Source: an uncultured Gemmatimonadota bacterium (lineage in GTDB: Bacteria > Gemmatimonadota > Gemmatimonadetes > Gemmatimonadales > GWC2-71-9). Taken from it: a DNA stretch of 10,815 nt. The translations under genes and the position numbers were made by a program. The notes under the pieces were generated by a model. That model was not told where the DNA came from. It did not search any database and saw nothing but the letters and a program-made list of their open reading frames with translations. The stretch lies in NCBI GenBank assembly GCA_946479805.1, contig CAMLHP010000067.1, positions 1 through 10,815 on the forward strand. Reading direction: 5' to 3'. Below, in pieces: positions 6,177 to 10,815 of the stretch. The stretch's first letter is position 1. Each line of letters starts with the position of its first letter.

Positions 6177-8125
6177 GCTGGCGTTGCGTCCTCGGTCGGC
6201 AAGGGGAAACCGCCACTCTCTCGTCCATCCGCCGCCCGGGCGGCCGACGACAGGAGGGCGCGCAGTTCAGCCAGGCCGAACGGCTTGTGGAGCCAGGGCC
6301 GGTCCAGGCTTTCCAGAAAGGTAAGCGTGTCGCCCCGCACGGTGTCACCGGTGCTGAAGAACACCCGAGGTGCGACGTGCGGCGCCCGGCGCACGATTTC
6401 CTCGTAGAGCTCCCTCCCGCCCAGCCGGAGCATCCTGAGGTCGGTAAGGATCAGGTCGTGGCGCTCGGTGAGTGCCAGGGCGAGTGCCTCCTCGCCGTCG
6501 GTGGCGACTTTCACCTCGTGCCCCCATGCCTCGAGGGTTGACCGCATGTAATGGAGGATGTGGGGCTCGTCATCCACCACCAGCACCCGGAGGCAGCGGG
6601 TCACCGGTCGCACCGCGTCGGGCATCGGTGGATCGGGCTGGGGCTGTCCCTGCGGCAGCACCACGGTGAAAGTGGCGCCGGAACCGGCCACGCTCTCGAC
6701 CGTAATGCGGCCTCCATGCTCCCGGACGATCCCCTGGCATATGGGGAGGCCGAGTCCGGTGCCGGGCTGTTCTGCCTTGGTGGTGAAGAACGGGTCGAAG
6801 ATCCGGCTGGCGACTTCGGGCTCGATGCCGGGTCCGTCGTCGATGACGTCGATGGCCACACCGTCGAGGAAGCGCCGGGCCCTGAGCGTTACCGTGCCCG
6901 GGCGTCCGGTGGCGGCGATGGCCTGGGCAGCATTGGTGACCAGGTTCACGAACACCTGCTGGACCTTGGAGCTCTCAACCACCACCGGCGGCAGGTCCGG
7001 CTCGAACTCCACCACCGCCTGGACCCTGCTGGCCATCAGCGTGTTCTTGAGCAGCATCATGGTCGAGTCCAGCAGTTCAGCCAGGTTGGTCGCTGTGCGC
7101 TGGTTGTCGGTCTTGCGGGCAAAGCTCAGCAGGTTGCGCACGATGGTGGAGGCCCGCTCGGCCTCCTCCCGGATCACCGCGAGCGGCTCCCGCAGGTTGG
7201 GTGGCACATCCGTGAGCTCTGACAGGAAGTCGGCGAAGCCAACCACCGATGCGAGCGGGTTGTTGAGGTCGTGAGCCACACCCGCAACCAGGTGGCCCAT
7301 CGCGGACAGCTTGGCACTCTGAATCAGCTGTTCCTGGAGCGATCGGGCCTCGGTTTCGTCCTCCAGCAGCAGCACCGTGGCACCGGCCTCGCCGCTGTCC
7401 ACCCGGAACGCGCTTACCTGAAAGGAGCGCAACCCGATTCGCATTTCCGCAGGGACCCCGTCGGCGCGCTCCAGCAGTTGGGCAACGTCGTCTCGCCATT
7501 GGCGCAAGGCAACCTCGTGCCACGGTCGGCCAACCATCACGGCTGGAGGAACGTTCATCAGCTCGGAAAAGGCCCGGTTGGCACGGCGTATGCGCCCGGA
7601 ACTGTCGACAATACAGAGCGCCAGGCTGAGGGCGTCCACCACTTCCTGCCAGGAGCGCCGTCCGTCGTCGTAAACATCGATCAGGCGGGCACTTTCCAGC
7701 GCGACCGCAGTGTAGGCGGCCAGGGCGCGAAGGTAGCTTTCGGCGAGGGGTGCGAAAGACCCCTGCGCGCCGCGCAACGCGATGCTGCCCAGCTGGCGGC
7801 TGCCGGTTTCGATGGGCACGACCCACCACTCATCGGCACGCTTCGCGAGGGGGTGGGACTGGCCATCGGGGGTCCCGGCAGCCGCGGTTTCGGGGTCGGG
7901 CCATGTGTAGCTGGAGGCGACGCCTTCGCCGTCACCCAGTGTGACCCCGATGCGGAGAGCGGCTGGCTCGAGCGCCGCGCGCAGTTCGTCGACCAGCAGC
8001 ATGGTTATGGCGTCTGGCTGCAGCGTGCCGGCCAGCGCGCGGCCGAAGGCGGCAAGGCGGCCGGCCAGCTCGGCGGCGCCCGGCGATCGTGAGACCGGTG
8101 CAACTCCAACGGAAGGGTGCGACAT
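6173..8125 (-). CDS. Hybrid sensor histidine kinase: GAF-PAS-HisKA-HATPase-receiver
   Basis: This 650-residue two-component sensor has no transmembrane segment and should sense a cytosolic signal. The order is GAF-like (~22-149), PAS (~160-255), HisKA with the phosphorylatable histidine in GVAHDLNNPLAS (H285), and HATPase_c with N-box NLVTNAAQAI (~394-403), G1 DDGPGIEPE, F-box FDPFFTTK and G2 GTGLGLPIC. A C-terminal receiver domain follows, with acidic pair D518/D519, phospho-acceptor D562 (LILTDLRM), T592 and K614 (LHKPF). No separate DNA-binding regulator is in the window, so the phosphate may be relayed to a remote protein or the receiver may act as an internal brake. It is coupled to the glycosyltransferase (ATGA). 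The ATG at 8125 has no visible ribosome binding site; the frame stays open upstream, but the extra residues look like the antisense of the neighbour. The domains are certain; the start is not. Confidence 0.95.
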   Translation of the reverse strand: MSHPSVGVAPVSRSPGAAELAGRLAAFGRALAGTLQPDAITMLLVDELRAALEPAALRIGVTLGDGEGVASSYTWPDPETAAAGTPDGQSHPLAKRADEWWVVPIETGSRQLGSIALRGAQGSFAPLAESYLRALAAYTAVALESARLIDVYDDGRRSWQEVVDALSLALCIVDSSGRIRRANRAFSELMNVPPAVMVGRPWHEVALRQWRDDVAQLLERADGVPAEMRIGLRSFQVSAFRVDSGEAGATVLLLEDETEARSLQEQLIQSAKLSAMGHLVAGVAHDLNNPLASVVGFADFLSELTDVPPNLREPLAVIREEAERASTIVRNLLSFARKTDNQRTATNLAELLDSTMMLLKNTLMASRVQAVVEFEPDLPPVVVESSKVQQVFVNLVTNAAQAIAATGRPGTVTLRARRFLDGVAIDVIDDGPGIEPEVASRIFDPFFTTKAEQPGTGLGLPICQGIVREHGGRITVESVAGSGATFTVVLPQGQPQPDPPMPDAVRPVTRCLRVLVVDDEPHILHYMRSTLEAWGHEVKVATDGEEALALALTERHDLILTDLRMLRLGGRELYEEIVRRAPHVAPRVFFSTGDTVRGDTLTFLESLDRPWLHKPFGLAELRALLSSAARAADGRESGGFPLPTEDATPA

Positions 8126-8831
8126 GATCAAGGCCGATCTGCGCAGCCGGCTGACAGGGTCGGACCTGCGCTTGATGGTACTGCTGCTGGGCGGCGGCAG
8201 CGCTGCGCGGCGTGCCATCATCGAGCGCCAGCTGGAGACCGAGGGGCCCGACTCGCTGCTCGATTCGCCGGATCTCGCCGAGCGGCTTCGTGCAGTTCGC
8301 TCGCTGCTGGTACCGAGCGAGCCACTCTTCATGTACGTCATGGTGCGCCATGCACTGGTCCGTGCCGGCGTCACCGACCGCGGGATCGCGGACTACCTCG
8401 CGGCGCTACTGGTGGAGTTCGGCCGTCGCGATCGTGCCCTCCGGGTCGACTGGAACGACGATGCCCAGCATCGCTACCTGGTCGATATCGTCCGCGACCT
8501 GGAGTCCAGCAGCGGCGAGCGACGCTTCAAGGTAATGCTCCATCTCGGCAACTACGCCCTGTGGCTTGCCGGCATCTATCCGGATTATATCGCGGCGCGC
8601 CGCGCCCGGCATGGAGGTCCCGACCTGACGTATTACGACGCGCTGGGACAGCGCGGTTTCGTAATGGCTTCGGACCACGAGCTGGCCGACCGGCTGGGGC
8701 TGGAGGAGGTGCTGGCAGAAACGGCGGCCCGCTACCGCACCATTCGCGGGGCGCTCAATGGGGTAAGTGACCAGTATTTCTTTCCGGGGTCGGCAGCCGC
8801 CCGGCGCCCCGGAGACGGTCCGGCCAACTGA
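8124..8831 (+). CDS. Conserved-looking hypothetical protein, 235 residues
   Basis: I do not recognise the family. The protein is soluble by appearance, with no signal peptide or clear membrane span, and is rich in predicted helices. Possible landmark segments are LRAVRSLLVPSEPLFMYVMV (55-74), GIADYLAALLVEFG (87-100), and FKVMLHLGNYALWLAGIYPDYI (135-156), the last being aromatic-rich and unusual enough to act as a family signature. The C-terminal ~15 residues are loose and proline/arginine rich. The ATG start is well supported: GGAAGGG lies 7 bases upstream. This start overlaps, head to head, the ATG of the minus-strand sensor kinase, sharing CATG at 8123-8126. It converges with the lipoprotein gene, leaving only 13 bases between stops. 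Divergent pairing with the kinase hints at shared regulation, nothing more. Confidence 0.85.
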   Translation: MIKADLRSRLTGSDLRLMVLLLGGGSAARRAIIERQLETEGPDSLLDSPDLAERLRAVRSLLVPSEPLFMYVMVRHALVRAGVTDRGIADYLAALLVEFGRRDRALRVDWNDDAQHRYLVDIVRDLESSSGERRFKVMLHLGNYALWLAGIYPDYIAARRARHGGPDLTYYDALGQRGFVMASDHELADRLGLEEVLAETAARYRTIRGALNGVSDQYFFPGSAAARRPGDGPAN

Positions 8832-8844
8832 CGGAACCGGCTCC

Positions 8845-9339
8845 TCAGCGAAGGAGGGAGTCCGGAAAGGTGGGACAGTTCGCGTCCTCATAGGTGCTGG
8901 TGTCCGCCTCTACGCCAATCAACGGCGCGCTGGACGCCCCGAAAGTGATCGTGCCAATCGCGGGGGCGCGCTCCACCGGGAGCCCCTCGTACAGCACCAC
9001 TCCGCGAACCAGTTCCCCTGGCGCGGTCGCCAGCACCCCGAAACCGAGTGCGAATTCGCCTGGCGGCGTGCCCTCCACTCCGATGAGGAGGAGTGAGTCC
9101 GCCTCAGCAGAGCGGCCCGCGATTGCCCCATAGGCCGGTCCGCCCGCCACCCTGGCCACCAGCCTTCCGGGAACCGAATCGGGAGCGACACTCAAGGTCT
9201 GCCGCGGCACGCCGAACTGGCTCAGCAGTGACTGGGGTCCGATGACCGCAGCCAGCCCGCAGGCGGCGCGGGAGCCTTCGCGCGCTCCACCGCAGGCAGC
9301 CAGGAAGGCGACCAGGGCGGCGATGGGGAACCGGTACAT
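8845..9339 (-). CDS. Small predicted lipoprotein
   Basis: This 164-residue protein begins with a lipoprotein signal peptide, MYRFPIAALVAFLAAC, where LAAC is the lipobox and C16 would be lipidated. It should therefore be anchored in the inner or outer membrane facing the periplasm. The mature part is beta-rich and acidic, with no domain I recognise. Two further cysteines, C27 and C155 near the end (EDANCPTF), could pair. The ATG start has GGAGCG about 5 bases upstream. It is divergent from the PspA-like gene across a 131-base intergenic region and convergent with the 235-residue hypothetical gene. Confidence 0.8.
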   Translation of the reverse strand: MYRFPIAALVAFLAACGGAREGSRAACGLAAVIGPQSLLSQFGVPRQTLSVAPDSVPGRLVARVAGGPAYGAIAGRSAEADSLLLIGVEGTPPGEFALGFGVLATAPGELVRGVVLYEGLPVERAPAIGTITFGASSAPLIGVEADTSTYEDANCPTFPDSLLR

Positions 9340-9388
9340 GGCACGCTCCGTAGGGCCAGGAGGACTCGGTCAGTATTCCTAACATAAT

Positions 9389-9449
9389 GCAACGTCGCGG
9401 TTTCGCCGTTTCGTCGCTTGACGCCGCCCCGAGCGGCCCGTAACGTTGC
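9389..9449. repeat. Spaced 7-bp inverted repeat
   Basis: GCAACGT at 9389-9395 and its exact reverse complement ACGTTGC at 9443-9449 flank 47 bases. The right arm overlaps the candidate -10 box of the plus-strand promoter, so it could be part of an operator. Seven bases with a long gap can arise by chance in GC-rich DNA. Confidence 0.25.
9418..9446 (+). promoter_or_regulatory. Sigma70-type promoter candidate for the PspA-like gene
   Basis: TTGACG (9418-9423) matches the -35 consensus at five of six positions and is followed, after exactly 17 bases, by TAACGT (9441-9446), a weaker -10 box. Transcription would begin near 9453, leaving a leader of about 18 bases that contains the AGGAG ribosome binding site (9462-9466). 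This favours the GTG at 9471 over the GTG at 9450 as the start codon. Confidence 0.5.
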
Positions 9450-9470
9450 GTGTCCCGAAGCAGGAGTCTC

Positions 9471-10043
9471 GTGGGAGTTCTAGACGGCTTGCGAGCCAGG
9501 CTCGACCGGCTGCTGGCGGAGCACACGCGGTCCGACCCCAGGGCGGTCGCCGCCGGGCTGCGCGAAGCGGTCATTGAAGCGCGGGCGGCGGTCGCCGGCA
9601 TGCGCGACCAGTTGGAGCGCAGCCGGCGAGAGCTGGACGTCGAGCGCAAGGCCCGCGATGACGCCGAACGCAGGGGCCGGCTCGCCCGGGACATAGACGA
9701 CGAGGAGACCGCGAAGCTGGCCGACGTCTTCATCGACAAGCACGCAGGGCGGGTGGAACTGCTGGAGCGCAAGATCGCGGTGCAGGAGGATGAACTGCAG
9801 CTGGCCCAGCGCGAGCTGGAGCAGATGACCTCGGACTTCCGCGCCGCCCAGGCGGGAGGAACCCGGCTCAGGGAGACCCAGGAGCACGCGTGGCGCGACA
9901 TCGAGGCGGCCGGCGGAACCAGGCCCGAGCTCGATCTCGAGTCCGAACTGCTCAAGGCCCAGGCCGATCGCAAGCTGCACGAAGCGGCAGTGGAAGCCCA
10001 GCTGGCCCATCTCAAGAAGCAACTCGGAAAAGATCGCGGCTGA
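9471..10043 (+). CDS. PspA/IM30-like coiled-coil protein
   Basis: The 190-residue product is highly charged and almost entirely helical, with long coiled-coil stretches at about 26-72 and 80-128 and a shorter helix near the C-terminus. The N-terminus (MGVLDGLRARLDRLLAEHTR) looks like the short amphipathic helix of PspA/IM30 proteins, and the following layout of long helices is also PspA-like. PspA proteins bind the inner face of the membrane and protect it under stress. The match is by pattern, not by a diagnostic motif, so an unrelated coiled-coil protein is possible. The GTG start has AGGAG four bases upstream (9462-9466); an in-frame GTG at 9450 lacks one and would lie before the predicted transcription start. 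The peptide transporter gene follows after 33 bases and is probably co-transcribed. Confidence 0.6.
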   Translation: MGVLDGLRARLDRLLAEHTRSDPRAVAAGLREAVIEARAAVAGMRDQLERSRRELDVERKARDDAERRGRLARDIDDEETAKLADVFIDKHAGRVELLERKIAVQEDELQLAQRELEQMTSDFRAAQAGGTRLRETQEHAWRDIEAAGGTRPELDLESELLKAQADRKLHEAAVEAQLAHLKKQLGKDRG

Positions 10044-10076
10044 CCGCCGCCCCATTCGTCCACCGGGAGCTCTCTC

Positions 10077-10815
<739 letters not shown>

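Larger units (their letters stand above)
9340..9470. promoter_or_regulatory. Divergent regulatory region, lipoprotein / PspA-like genes
   Basis: This 131-base non-coding stretch separates two outward-facing genes. It holds the plus-strand promoter candidate and the spaced inverted repeat listed separately, both ribosome binding sites, and the only AT-rich patch nearby (9372-9388). That patch contains -10-like hexamers for the minus gene (TATGTT, AATACT), but I find no matching -35 box. A near-perfect tandem octamer, TTTCGCCG TTTCGTCG, lies at 9401-9416. Confidence 0.5.

Noticed and set aside
8126..8374. 83-residue upstream extension of the sensor kinase
   Set aside because: It is the antisense of the start of the hypothetical gene and has a Ser/Arg-rich, domain-free composition; the natural beginning is MSHPSVG at 8125.
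9401..9416. Tandem octamer TTTCGCCG TTTCGTCG as a repeat array
   Set aside because: Only two imperfect copies; no further units or flanking spacing that would suggest a repeat family.

Overview
The window looks like a chromosomal stretch of a GC-rich, Gram-negative soil-type bacterium. High GC, GTG/TTG starts, an outer-membrane barrel, a lipobox protein and the gene repertoire fit Gemmatimonadota best, but that placement is inference from style and gene content, not a database match. I saw no rRNA, tRNA, CRISPR array, insertion sequence or phage gene.

Left region (1-5044, all minus strand): read in the direction of transcription, the genes are a ThiO-like glycine/amino-acid oxidase, a secreted DUF1684 protein, a secreted TlpA/ResA-like thioredoxin, a porin-like outer-membrane barrel and lipoyl synthase LipA (cut by the window edge). 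The first four are chained by overlapping stop/start codons (TGATG, GTGA, TGATG), so they are almost certainly co-translated. lipA follows after a 72-base gap with its own good ribosome binding site. Three of the chained products are exported, which suggests an envelope or redox function. The thioredoxin carries a tandemly duplicated beta-rich domain in front of its catalytic domain.

Middle region (5045-6176): a 70-residue membrane protein on the plus strand converges on a family 2 glycosyltransferase on the minus strand. The two share a strong symmetric hairpin between them that probably terminates both transcripts.

Right-centre region (6173-8831): a cytosolic hybrid sensor kinase (GAF-PAS-HisKA-HATPase-receiver) is coupled to the glycosyltransferase by an ATGA overlap. 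Its most likely start codon overlaps, head to head, the start codon of a plus-strand gene of unknown function.

Right region (8845-10815): a small lipoprotein (minus) is divergent from a plus-strand pair, a PspA/IM30-like coiled-coil protein and a proton-dependent oligopeptide (POT/PTR) transporter cut by the window end. The 131-base divergent intergenic region holds a recognisable sigma70-type promoter candidate for the plus genes. No gene set here is an obvious new defence or mobile system. The best candidates for something undescribed are the coupled DUF1684/duplicated-domain thioredoxin/barrel cluster and the unknown gene that shares its start site with the kinase.
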